Source: Dyella solisilvae (GTDB lineage: Bacteria > Pseudomonadota > Gammaproteobacteria > Xanthomonadales > Rhodanobacteraceae). Taken from it: a DNA stretch of 64,000 nucleotides. A program made the position numbers and the translations under genes. Positions 26,519 through 34,618 of this stretch are shown here, piece after piece. Position 1 is the stretch's first letter, and the number at the start of each line of letters is the position of its first letter. The stretch is from positions 83,991 to 147,990 of the forward strand of contig NZ_QQSY01000002.1 in assembly GCF_003351225.1 (NCBI RefSeq). Reading direction: 5' to 3'. The notes under the pieces were generated by a model. The model did no database searches. It saw only the letters and a program-made list of their open reading frames with translations, and was not told where the DNA came from.

Positions 26519-28360
26519 GTGGGACTCGCACTCACCCCCGAAATGATCCTGGTGCTCGGGCTGGTGGGCTTCACCATGCTCATGCTGGTGCTGGAGTGGA
26601 TCCGCGCCGACATGGTGGCCCTGCTGGTGGTGGTGGTCATCGGCCTGACCGGCCTGATCCCGTCGGACCGGGTCTTCAACGGGTTTGCTGGTAACGCCGT
26701 CATCGCGATCATCGCGATCATGATCATGGGCGCCGGGCTGGACCGCGCCGGCGTGCTGACCCTCACCGCCAGCTTCGTGATGCGCATGGCGCGGGGCGTG
26801 GAGTCGCGCCTGGGCGTGGTGATCAACCTGGTGACCAGCCTGTTCAGTGCGGTGATCCCCAGCCAGGCGCTGGCCGCCTTGATGATCCCGGTGACCAGCC
26901 GCCTGGCCGCGCGCACCGGCGTACCGCTGTCGCGCCTGCTGCTGCCGATGGCCTTCTGCATCCTCACCGCGACCAACACGACGCTGATCGCCAACTCGCC
27001 GTTGATCGTGCTCAACGACCTGGTGGCAAGCGCCAACGCCAATCTGCCGGCCGGCGCGCACACCATTCCGAAATTCGGCCTATTCAGCGTGACCCCGGTG
27101 GGCTTGGTGCTGGCCTTGGCGGGCGTGGGCTTCTTCTACTTCTTCGGCAAGAAGCTGCTGCCCGAACGTGAGGACGAGCGCCTGAAGGTGACGCCCGGCC
27201 GTACGGAGAGCTACTTTGCCGATACCTATGGCATCGTCGGTGAGACGGCCGAGCTGACGGTGACGGCTGAGAGCCCCCTGGTCGGTATGAGCATCGGCGA
27301 AGTCGAGCAGTTGTATGGCGCGCCCTTGATCCTGGCCATCAAGAGCGGCAACGACGCGCGCATGGCGCCGCCCGCTGACCACGTGATTTGGGTGGGTTCC
27401 GTGCTTGGCGTGCTGGGCCCCCGCGAACAGCTGGGCCAGTTTGCCAACAACCAGCTATGCAAGCTCAGTCCGCGCATGCGTCAGTTGGGTGAGCTGTTCA
27501 ACCCGAGCCGGGCGGGCATTTCCGAGGCGGTGATTCCGCCCAGCTCACGCTTTCTCAAGCAGACCGTGGGCGAGCTGCGCCTGCGCAAGCGCTACGGCAT
27601 TTCGGTGCTGGCGGTGAACCGCGGCGACCAGGTTTATCGCGACGACGTGCGCTCGGTGAGCTTGCGCGCCGGCGACACTCTCGTGCTGCACTCGAGCTGG
27701 CGGGACCTGGGCCTGGCGAGCGAAGACCGAGATCTCGTGGTGGTCACCGACATCCCCAAGGAAGAACAGCGCCCGGGCAAGATCTGGCAGGCCGTGTGTT
27801 TCTTCCTGTTGGCCAAGGGTCTGGCTCTCTTCACCCACCTCGACCTTTCCGTGGCGATGATGACCGGCGCCATCGGCATGCTGCTGACCGGCGTGCTGAA
27901 CATGGACGAGGCGTACCGGGCGATCAACTGGAAGACCATCTTCGTCACCGCCTGCCTGATTCCCCTGGGCTGGTCGATGGACGCCACCGGCGCCGCCGCC
28001 TGGCTGGCGCAGGGCGTGCTGCAACACCTCGGCCACACCTCCCACTGGGTCCTGCAGCTGGCTCTGGCCGTGCTCACCTTGATGTTCTCGCAGGTGATGT
28101 CCAACGTCGGCGCCACGGTGATGATGGTGCCTATCGCCATCAGCGTGGCCGTCGCCACAGGTGGCAATCCATCGGCCTATGCGCTGATTGTCGCCGTGTC
28201 GTCGTCCAACACGTTCCTGCTCAGCTCGGGGCATCCGGCGTTGATGATGGTGGCGGGTCCTGGCGGCTATCGCGGAAAGGATTTTCTGCGAGTCGGTTTG
28301 CCGCTTACCGCCATGATTCTGGTGTTGACGTTGGTGGTGATCAATTTGATGTATCACTAA
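26519..28360 (+). CDS. SLC13/ArsB-type anion transporter with two TrkA-C domains
   Basis: Inner-membrane transporter of about 613 residues from a GTG start at 26519, which has AAGGAGA nine bases upstream; an ATG at 26462 in frame lacks a ribosome site. Architecture: about five membrane helices (to FGKKLLP), two cytosolic RCK_C/TrkA_C domains (GIVGETAELTV...LGVLGPREQL and EAVIPPSSRFLKQTVGELRLR...LVLHSSWRDL), then another set of helices. A Thr/Asn-rich motif (TATNTTLIANSP) and its counterpart (SSSNTFLLSSGHP) are typical of DASS transporters. Substrate may be sulfate, citrate or another anion; sequence alone does not decide. Confidence 0.9.
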   Translation: MGLALTPEMILVLGLVGFTMLMLVLEWIRADMVALLVVVVIGLTGLIPSDRVFNGFAGNAVIAIIAIMIMGAGLDRAGVLTLTASFVMRMARGVESRLGVVINLVTSLFSAVIPSQALAALMIPVTSRLAARTGVPLSRLLLPMAFCILTATNTTLIANSPLIVLNDLVASANANLPAGAHTIPKFGLFSVTPVGLVLALAGVGFFYFFGKKLLPEREDERLKVTPGRTESYFADTYGIVGETAELTVTAESPLVGMSIGEVEQLYGAPLILAIKSGNDARMAPPADHVIWVGSVLGVLGPREQLGQFANNQLCKLSPRMRQLGELFNPSRAGISEAVIPPSSRFLKQTVGELRLRKRYGISVLAVNRGDQVYRDDVRSVSLRAGDTLVLHSSWRDLGLASEDRDLVVVTDIPKEEQRPGKIWQAVCFFLLAKGLALFTHLDLSVAMMTGAIGMLLTGVLNMDEAYRAINWKTIFVTACLIPLGWSMDATGAAAWLAQGVLQHLGHTSHWVLQLALAVLTLMFSQVMSNVGATVMMVPIAISVAVATGGNPSAYALIVAVSSSNTFLLSSGHPALMMVAGPGGYRGKDFLRVGLPLTAMILVLTLVVINLMYH

Positions 28361-28724
28361 GCCCACGCTTCGACTTGTCTCTTGTTCTCTCCAAGAAACG
28401 GCCTCGCGCAAATCAGCTGCCCCGTGGTTAGTCACTGCGCCACCGATCGCTGTCCGGAGTCCGAACGGAACAAGAGTCCGTAAATCAGGAATGGCCGAAC
28501 CATCCCATGCAAGGTCGAGTGCCCGCAAATGCAGTCGAATTCGACTGAGCGAACCCTACGCTCCAAGCGATATGGGACGACCTGTTCCTAACCACCAACG
28601 CGGCGCACGCCGCAAGCAAAGCAAGCCAGCCTAGCCTCGACCCGTACCGGTCCATCCCTAACGTTACGACCATGATTCGAGAGCAATGCAGAAGAATCTC
28701 GGCCACCAAACGCACTGATTTATC
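28361..28724. other. 364-base stretch without a recognisable gene
   Basis: Between the SLC13 gene and the IS30 left end. No open frame here has family-like sequence; the longest minus-strand frame (76 codons, 28485-28715) has one hydrophobic patch but no ribosome site or recognisable motif. No clear terminator is seen. Confidence 0.5.
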
Positions 28725-28752
28725 TGCGACTTCAGCCGGTCAGTGCAACACA
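28725..28752 (+). repeat. IS30 left terminal inverted repeat
   Basis: Begins TGCGACTTCAGCCGGTCA and ends CAACACA. It differs from the right repeat only at positions 19-20 (GT here, AC there). The transposase stop codon (28732-28734) lies inside it. Confidence 0.9.
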
Positions 28753-29894
28753 TCGCTGGAAACTTTCGGCCGGTGTTTCAAAGTTGAGCGTCTGCCTCGG
28801 TCGCTCATTCAACTCCCGCGCCACAGCATCGAGTTTAGCCTGGGAGTAGACCGAGAGGTCCGTCCCTTTCGGAAAGTATCGGCGCAGCAGGCCATTGGTG
28901 TTCTCGTTCGCACCCCGTTGCCACGGATGTTGCGGGTCACAGAAGTAAACCTGGATGTCGGTCGCCAACGTGAAGCGTTGGTGGTCGGCCATCTCCTTGC
29001 CGCGATCCCACGTCAGCGACTTGTAGAGTTCCCTAGGCAGCTTGTGGGCGTGCTTGATCAGCCCGTCGATCACCGTTTGTGTGTTTCGGCTTTCGACCCT
29101 CACCAGCATGACCAAACGCGTGTAGCGCTCGACCAGCGTGGCGATCTGGCTGCTGTGGCTCCCCATCAGCAGGTCGCCCTCCCAATGGCCAGGTACGGCC
29201 CGGTCCTCGACTTCGGCTGGACGTTCGCGGATCGAGATCATGCCAGTGAGCTGGCCGTGGTTCGGCGTCTTCTGCGAGTGGTGGCGTGAGCGGCGCATCG
29301 CGCGAGTACGTCGCAAATGGGCCTGCAGCTCTTTTTTCAGGGCGCCGCGGGCCTGAATGAAAAGGGTGCGATAGATCGTCTCGTGCGAAACCCGGTGCTC
29401 CTCGTCGTCGCCAGCACGCTGTTGGAGCCAGCCCGCAATCTGCGCCGGTGACCATCGCCGTTGCAACTTGGCGGCCACCACCTTAGACAGCACGCGATGC
29501 TTCTTCAGCATGCAGACCTTGGGCCAACGGGCGCGCTCCCATGCCTGTTGATCGGCCTGGGTGGCCCGGGGTAGCTGTCCCGACCGCCGTTTCGATGCAG
29601 TTCGCGGCTTGTCGTCGATGGCGCGCGATGAAGCTGCGAGGCGATAGTCCTGAGCGAGTGTCCCAGCACCACGGATCGTGAGATCTCTTCGCGTTCGGTC
29701 AGCGTCAGGGTGCGGGCGGAACGATGGCGCGGAACCGGTCGAATGCCACCGGTTTGCGCTAGCAACCGGCGGATCGAAGAATGCCTCCGGTCCAGCAGCC
29801 GGGCGATCTGATGAAGCGACTTGCCCTTCTGCCAGAGGTCCCACAACAAGGACATCTGGCCTTCCGTAATAGGCCTGCGAGGTCTGCGTGCCAT
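28732..29894 (-). pseudogene. IS30-family transposase, frameshifted
   Basis: The N-terminal part (MARRPRRPITEGQ..., helix-turn-helix with HQIARLLDRRHSSIRRLL and TIASQLHRAPSTTSRELHRNGG) is in one frame and stops as sense after NGGRDSY near 29560. The remainder (RATQADQQAWERARWPKVCML onward) continues one frame back. The catalytic triad is kept: Asp in HWEGDLLMG, Asp in TWDRGKEMADH, Glu in RGANENTNGLLR. At the junction the sequence TACCCCGGGCC looks like TACCGGGCC plus two extra C, so a two-base insertion in a C run explains the break. A sequencing error or -1 slippage on CCCC are alternatives. Confidence 0.82.
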
Positions 29895-29923
29895 GCAACA
29901 CTACTTCCGCTTGGCGCCTATAG

Positions 29924-29951
29924 TGTGTTGCGTTGACCGGCTGAAGTCGCA
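29924..29951 (-). repeat. IS30 right terminal inverted repeat
   Basis: Read on the minus strand it begins TGCGACTTCAGCCGGTCA, then ACGCAACACA. It lies 30 bases outside the transposase start codon. Confidence 0.9.
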
Positions 29952-30021
29952 TCTCTTTGAGGACGTGGGCGCTGGCTCGTGTCGAGCTTGACTACTTACA
30001 AAGCATGCGTGCAACTGGACG

Positions 30022-30996
30022 TCAGAACGCCGGATTCGAATGCCAACGCCATGCACTTTCAATAATCGTATCCAACCCACTATGTCGAGGCTCCCAACCC
30101 AGCTCCGTCTTAGCTTTGGCGCTGGCGGCGACCAAAACGGCTGGATCCCCCGAACGACGAGCACCCATTTCAAACGGCACATCACACCCAGTGACACGCT
30201 GCACTGTAGCTATAACCTCGCGCACGGAGAAACCTTGGCCGTTGCCCAGATTGAAAGCGTGTGCGCCGTCGTGCCCATTTAGATAATGAAGGGCCCGTAG
30301 ATGAGCATCCGCGAGATCATCAACATGTACGTAGTCCCTGACACATGTACCGTCCGGGGTGGTGTAATCGCCTCCGAACACCTTTAGCCTGCCGCCTTGG
30401 CCGAGCACGGATCGAAGAACATTCGGTATCAGGTGCGTCTCGGGATGATGGGCCTCACCAATATCGCCGTCCGCGCTGGCTCCGGCAGCATTGAAATATC
30501 GGAGCGCCGCAGATCTCAAGCCGTAGGCAGCCGCGGCGTCGGATAGCACACGCTCGACCATTAGCTTGCTCGCACCGTATGGACTCATCGGCAACTTCGG
30601 GTGATCCTCATCAATCAGAGGGCTTTGAGGTTGCCCGTAGACAGCGGCAGTCGATGAAAACACCAAGCGTCGGACGTCGCGCGCGCGCATGGCCCGCAAA
30701 AGGTTAACCGTTCCTGTTACGTTGGTCGCGTAGTATTCATACGGCATGGTCACGGATTCGCCGACCAAAGAGAGGGCACTGAAGTGCATTACTGCATCGA
30801 ACTGCGTTCGCGAAAAAATTAGACTAAGTGCACGCTCGTCGAGCAGATCCGCAACCGCCAAATCTCCCCACTTCACTGCCTCGCGATGACCGGTTCGCAG
30901 ATTGTCGAGGACGGTCACTTCGTGCCCGGCAACGCTGAGGCACTTGGCCATATGACTACCTACGTAGCCAGCGCCGCCGCATATCAATACATGCAT
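30022..30996 (-). CDS. galE: UDP-glucose 4-epimerase GalE
   Basis: Extended short-chain dehydrogenase/reductase of 324 residues that interconverts UDP-glucose and UDP-galactose. Motifs: NAD-binding GGAGYVGSHMAKCL, the FSSTAAVYG serine/threonine region, catalytic YGASK, RYFNAAGAS, and VRDYVHVDDLADAH. It is slightly short but complete. It lies alone next to an IS30 element with no other sugar genes, and its codon use looks less GC-biased than its neighbours, so recent acquisition is possible. Galactose use or surface polysaccharide precursor supply are both plausible roles. Confidence 0.93.
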   Translation of the reverse strand: MHVLICGGAGYVGSHMAKCLSVAGHEVTVLDNLRTGHREAVKWGDLAVADLLDERALSLIFSRTQFDAVMHFSALSLVGESVTMPYEYYATNVTGTVNLLRAMRARDVRRLVFSSTAAVYGQPQSPLIDEDHPKLPMSPYGASKLMVERVLSDAAAAYGLRSAALRYFNAAGASADGDIGEAHHPETHLIPNVLRSVLGQGGRLKVFGGDYTTPDGTCVRDYVHVDDLADAHLRALHYLNGHDGAHAFNLGNGQGFSVREVIATVQRVTGCDVPFEMGARRSGDPAVLVAASAKAKTELGWEPRHSGLDTIIESAWRWHSNPAF

Positions 30997-31477
30997 GGTC
31001 TCGCTTCTCCCCTGCCCTCGTACGCGAAGCGTGGTCGGGCCAAGCTGCCTGCCACATCGCAGGCACGACGATGATATTTCTTCTTGCCTTTCTTGGCTCT
31101 ATGCGACGCACTCGCCCCTCCACCAGCCGCGTGGGCTACATCTTGGAACCGTCGATCAGCGATGGCGGAGCCCGCTTTGTCAATCGCTACGCGCCGTACT
31201 CGCTAACCAGCGATCGCGACCTCAACAGCTTCAACGACAGAGTGGGCAAGGTAGCCGAGCAAGAGCCAGTCGTTGACCGCGGCCCGGCCGGATGGGTGGA
31301 GTCCATTGGACCTGAGCTGGCTTCTGCTGCCCACACCTCGACATGGCTGCGTGAGCAATCACCTTGCCACGGACGCTTGGCGAACCAAAAGGCGCCGGAT
31401 GCCAGTGTTCGCCTTCGTGGCGGTGGAGATGAACAGCCCTGGAAAGATGGCTAGGCAGCGCTACAGCCAGAACGAGG
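30997..31477. other. 481-base stretch without a recognisable gene
   Basis: Between galE and the Rieske gene. A plus-strand frame at 31071-31454 (127 codons) is open but has no ribosome site, signal or family-like motif. It may be leftover from the acquisition of the galE/IS30 patch. Confidence 0.45.
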
Positions 31478-31822
31478 CTATTGGTCCAGCCACACCTCGC
31501 CGTCGGTGACGCGCACCGGCACCGTGCGCAGGTGTTCACCACGACACGGACCACCAGTGCACAGGCCGTCGAGGTCCTGGAATGTGGCGCCATGCGCCGC
31601 GCAGATCAGCAGGTTGTCCTTGAGCAGGAACTTGCCCGGCGCCCAGTCGAGGCGACGTCCGGCGTGGGGGCAAATATTCATATAGGCGCGCACCGCGTCA
31701 TGGCGTCGCAGCACGATCACGCTTTCTTCGCCGTCGCGCAGGGCGGCATCGACGGCGATCGCGCCGCCATCGGGAATATCGTCCAGTCGGCAAAGCGCCT
31801 GGTCGGGAGTTGCTGTTTCCAT
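31478..31822 (-). CDS. Small Rieske [2Fe-2S] protein
   Basis: A 114-residue stand-alone Rieske protein. Cluster ligands are C51-P-H53 (NICPHAGRRLDW) and C74-A-A-H77 (LICAAHGATF), spaced as in Rieske-type ferredoxins; an extra CTGGPCRG follows. No oxygenase or reductase partner is adjacent, so the redox partner is unknown. I used the ATG at 31822 (METATPDQ); the frame stays open much further upstream but that part is antisense to the next gene and has no homology-like features. Confidence 0.9.
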   Translation of the reverse strand: METATPDQALCRLDDIPDGGAIAVDAALRDGEESVIVLRRHDAVRAYMNICPHAGRRLDWAPGKFLLKDNLLICAAHGATFQDLDGLCTGGPCRGEHLRTVPVRVTDGEVWLDQ

Positions 31823-31900
31823 TGGCACTTGCCTCTTGAGCCCTGAGGCTCCATCGTTACGCACGTAAGTCGTTGATTTTACCACACGGATTTTTAACAC

Positions 31901-32176
31901 ATGCGTTTCTCGCTGCCCATGCCGCGTCGCTCTCGCCATCCGCTGGTCCGTGCCCTGTCCCTCATTTTGGGGCTCGCCATGGTGGGCGTGCTGATGGTGT
32001 TTGGCTTGGTCGTGGCCGGGGTGCTGCTGGTTGGCGGCGCCGTGGTGTTCAGCCTGCGTCATTGGACGCGCAAGCGCGCCACGGTAGCGGCTGCCGCCAA
32101 CGGTCGCCAGCACCAGCCCGAGGTGATCGAAGGCGAGTTCGTGGTGTTGCGCCACACGCGCCACGCTACCCGCTGA
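31901..32176 (+). CDS. Small single-helix membrane protein
   Basis: A 91-residue protein with a basic N-terminus (MRFSLPMPRRSRHPLVRAL), one long hydrophobic region (about residues 19-50, possibly a hairpin), and a charged C-terminal tail with EVIEGEFVVLRH. Divergent from the Rieske gene. I do not recognise a family; the EGEFV tail is a pattern seen in small xanthomonad membrane proteins, from memory only. Confidence 0.65.
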   Translation: MRFSLPMPRRSRHPLVRALSLILGLAMVGVLMVFGLVVAGVLLVGGAVVFSLRHWTRKRATVAAAANGRQHQPEVIEGEFVVLRHTRHATR

Positions 32177-32362
32177 GCCTCGTTGCACGCCCTTGAGTAG
32201 CGCACTCGGTGCGCGAAAGGGTTGCGGGCGCGCCGAAGAACGACCGTGTGGCCGCGCGCAGGCTGCGCTCCTGCCAGGAAGCAGGCCGACATCGCGCAAG
32301 AACCGGATGGTGACTGTGACGGGCGGACCGTAGGCTAGCCCTGTCGCATCACGGATACCGCC

Positions 32363-33238
32363 ATGAATGCCCGCATCGCTACTGAGTCTGTGCTGGAGAA
32401 AGTCCGCCTGCTGATCGAGGGGGCGGACGAGACGCCTACCCTGCAGGTGCTGGCCGATGCCGCCAGCCTGAGCCCCAGCCATTTGCAACGTGCCTTTCGC
32501 CGCCGCTACGGCATGAGTCCGGCCGAGTACCATCGCGCGCGCCGCTTTGGTCAGTTGAAGACGGCTCTACGCAATGGGGCGGCAGTAACGGATGCGGTCT
32601 ATGACGCGGGCTTTGGTTCGGGCAGCCGCGTGTACGAACACAGCGACCGCCTGCTCGGCATGACGCCGGCCAGCTATCGCGCCGGCGGCGCGGGCGCCGA
32701 CATTCGCTACACGACCACCGACACGCCGCTGGGTCGCCTGCTGGTGGCGACCACCAGCCGTGGCATCTGCTCGGTGACGCTTGGCGATACCGATGCCGAG
32801 CTGGAAGCGCGCCTGGCCGGGGAGTTCCCACTGGCAAACCGCCAGCGCGTCGATGCGGGCCGCGAGGAGTGGCTGGATGCGGTGATCGCACGCATTGCTC
32901 ACGATCTCGGCTGGAGCCAGGCCGACGCGCCCGAACTGCCACCGCTGGACGTGGCCGCCACGGCCTTCCAGTGGCGCGTGTGGGAGGCGCTGACGCGGAT
33001 ACCCAGCGGCGTCACCAAGAGTTACGGCGCACTGGCCACGGAACTGGGCATGCCCAAGGCTGCGCGTGCGGTGGGCCGGGCATGTGGCAGCAACCGCCTT
33101 GCACTGATCGTGCCTTGCCACCGCATCGTGCGCGAGGACGGTTCGCTCGGCGGCTGGCGATGGGGCGTGGAGCGCAAGCGTGAGCTGCTTGCCGGAGAGC
33201 ACCAGCACAGCCGTCCGGTGAGGCGCTCTGTCGCCTGA
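32363..33238 (+). CDS. Ada-like protein: AraC helix-turn-helix fused to O6-methylguanine-DNA methyltransferase
   Basis: A 291-residue fusion. An AraC-type DNA-binding domain occupies about residues 15-105 (LQVLADAASLSPSHLQRAFRRRYGMSPAEYHRARR, then AVYDAGFGSGSRVYEH). It is followed by an alkyltransferase domain with the acceptor cysteine C252 in IVPCHRIV and the RAVGRACGSN helix. Compared with E. coli Ada it lacks the N-terminal zinc domain that senses methylphosphotriesters. It can probably repair O6-methylguanine, but how it would be switched into an activator is unclear. No alkB or alkA is adjacent. Confidence 0.92.
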   Translation: MNARIATESVLEKVRLLIEGADETPTLQVLADAASLSPSHLQRAFRRRYGMSPAEYHRARRFGQLKTALRNGAAVTDAVYDAGFGSGSRVYEHSDRLLGMTPASYRAGGAGADIRYTTTDTPLGRLLVATTSRGICSVTLGDTDAELEARLAGEFPLANRQRVDAGREEWLDAVIARIAHDLGWSQADAPELPPLDVAATAFQWRVWEALTRIPSGVTKSYGALATELGMPKAARAVGRACGSNRLALIVPCHRIVREDGSLGGWRWGVERKRELLAGEHQHSRPVRRSVA

Positions 33239-33436
33239 GGAGGCCATGCAGACTCGACGAGGCGACTCAAGGCGTTGACCGGCGCGTCGCGCCCTGCTGC
33301 AGAATGGTTTGAAAGCTGCTCAACGCTGCCTTGCAAACGCCTCGCTTCCGCCCCTGGCGTGGCCGGACTAACGTGGCTCTCCCTGTAAACTATGGCCGGC
33401 ATCCGTCCCCGCGATGCGTCCCCTGCGCACCCTGTC

Positions 33437-34357
33437 ATGAACGACTCTGCCACGACCACCGCCACTGCCGCGGCGCCCGCCGCTTTTGCCGACACTCGCG
33501 TGATGGTGCCGCTGGCGCTGTTCGCGCTGTACATCATCTGGGGCTCGACGTATCTGGGCATCCGCATCGCGCTGGAGAGCTATCCGCCCTTCCTGCTGGC
33601 GGCCATCCGCTTCCTCGGCGCAGGCATCGCCCTGTTTGCCTTTCTGCGCCTGCGCGGCGTGGCGCTGCCGACGGCGCTTCAATGGCGCAATGCGGCGTTC
33701 ACTGGCGTGTTGCTGCTTGGATTCGGCAACGGCCTGGTGTGTTTCGCCGAACAGCATGTGAGCTCGGGCATCGCCGCCGTGGCGGTGGCCAGCATGCCGT
33801 TGTTTATCGCCGTGTTTGCCGGCATGTACGGTGAATGGCCGACGCGGCGCGAGACCATTGGCCTGGTGATCGGCTTCATCGGCGTGGTGGTGCTCAACCT
33901 CGGCGCCGGGCTGTCGGGCTCGCGCATCGGCGCGCTTGCACTGTTGGTGGCGGCGATGAGCTGGGCGTTCGGTTCGGCGTGGAGCCGTCGCCAGGACATG
34001 CCCGCTGGCCCGATGAACACGGCCGCACAGATGCTCTGCGCCAGTGTGGCGATGCTGATCGTCGGCTTCGCGACGGGCGAGCACCTGCCCGCCCATCCCA
34101 CGCTACGGGCCACCGCCGCCCTGCTCTACCTGGCGGTGTTCGGGTCGATCGTCGCCTTCAGCGCCTACCTGTATGTGCTCAAGCACGCCCGCCCGGCGCT
34201 GGCCACCAGCTACGCCTATGTGAATCCTCCGGTCGCCGTGTTGTTCGGCGTATGGCTGGCCGGGGAAAGCGTCGGCCCGTTTGACCTGGTCGGCATGGCC
34301 ATCATCCTGCTGGGTGTGGCCGCCATCACCCTGGCGCGGCAGAAGCGCACTCACTGA
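33437..34357 (+). CDS. EamA/DMT-family transporter (YedA-like)
   Basis: Drug/metabolite exporter of about 306 residues with ten membrane helices in two EamA repeats. Strong similarity in pattern to E. coli YedA: LFALYIIWGSTYLGIRIALES, GNGLVCFAEQHVSSGIAAV, SWAFGSAWSRR and PALATSYAYVNPPVAVLFG. I chose the ATG at 33437 (MNDSATTT), since the in-frame ATG at 33392 directly follows TAAACT, which resembles a -10 box. Substrate unknown. Confidence 0.88.
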   Translation: MNDSATTTATAAAPAAFADTRVMVPLALFALYIIWGSTYLGIRIALESYPPFLLAAIRFLGAGIALFAFLRLRGVALPTALQWRNAAFTGVLLLGFGNGLVCFAEQHVSSGIAAVAVASMPLFIAVFAGMYGEWPTRRETIGLVIGFIGVVVLNLGAGLSGSRIGALALLVAAMSWAFGSAWSRRQDMPAGPMNTAAQMLCASVAMLIVGFATGEHLPAHPTLRATAALLYLAVFGSIVAFSAYLYVLKHARPALATSYAYVNPPVAVLFGVWLAGESVGPFDLVGMAIILLGVAAITLARQKRTH

Positions 34358-34440
34358 GCCCCGCTGAAAACACGGTCGTCACTCCAGCGTCCCTCCAAGA
34401 CAGGGCCAAGGGCTGCGGTCCAGAGCCTCAAAGGCGCTGG

Positions 34441-34460
34441 ATTCCGGCCTTCGCCGGAAT
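34441..34460. repeat. REP-like palindrome
   Basis: ATTCCGGC-CTTC-GCCGGAAT, followed by GACG and preceded by GCTGG. This is the common xanthomonad-style intergenic repeat. It lies in the gap between the YedA-like and AtoE-like genes and is related in layout to 18101-18120. Confidence 0.75.
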
Positions 34461-34618
34461 GACGAGCTTGAGTCGTCGCTACCTTTTGTAAGCGGCTCAA
34501 GGCCTCGCCGGCTTTTCGCGACCCCAGCGTGAGCGACCGCGCCGTTTCGACTTAGGTAGGCTTGCCTCGCTGGCAGGCGGGCGCACACCATGGGTCCATC
34601 CTTGGCCGGGGGATGCCC

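Larger units (their letters stand above)
28725..29951 (-). mobile_element. IS30-family insertion sequence, 1227 bp
   Basis: Bounded by 28-base terminal inverted repeats (26 of 28 identical) that begin TGCGACTTCAGCCGGTCA. The single gene encodes an IS30-type transposase. The dinucleotide TC flanks both ends (28723-28724 and 29952-29953), consistent with the 2-base target duplication known for IS30. Both ends appear intact, but the transposase is frameshifted. Confidence 0.9.

Noticed and set aside
31071..31454. Plus-strand 127-codon frame near galE
   Set aside because: No ribosome site, signal or recognisable motif, and composition fits random high-GC sequence. Kept as unexplained spacer.
31823..32533. 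N-terminal extension of the Rieske frame
   Set aside because: The extension overlaps a divergent small membrane gene, is compositionally unlike a protein domain, and the ATG at 31822 gives a complete Rieske protein.
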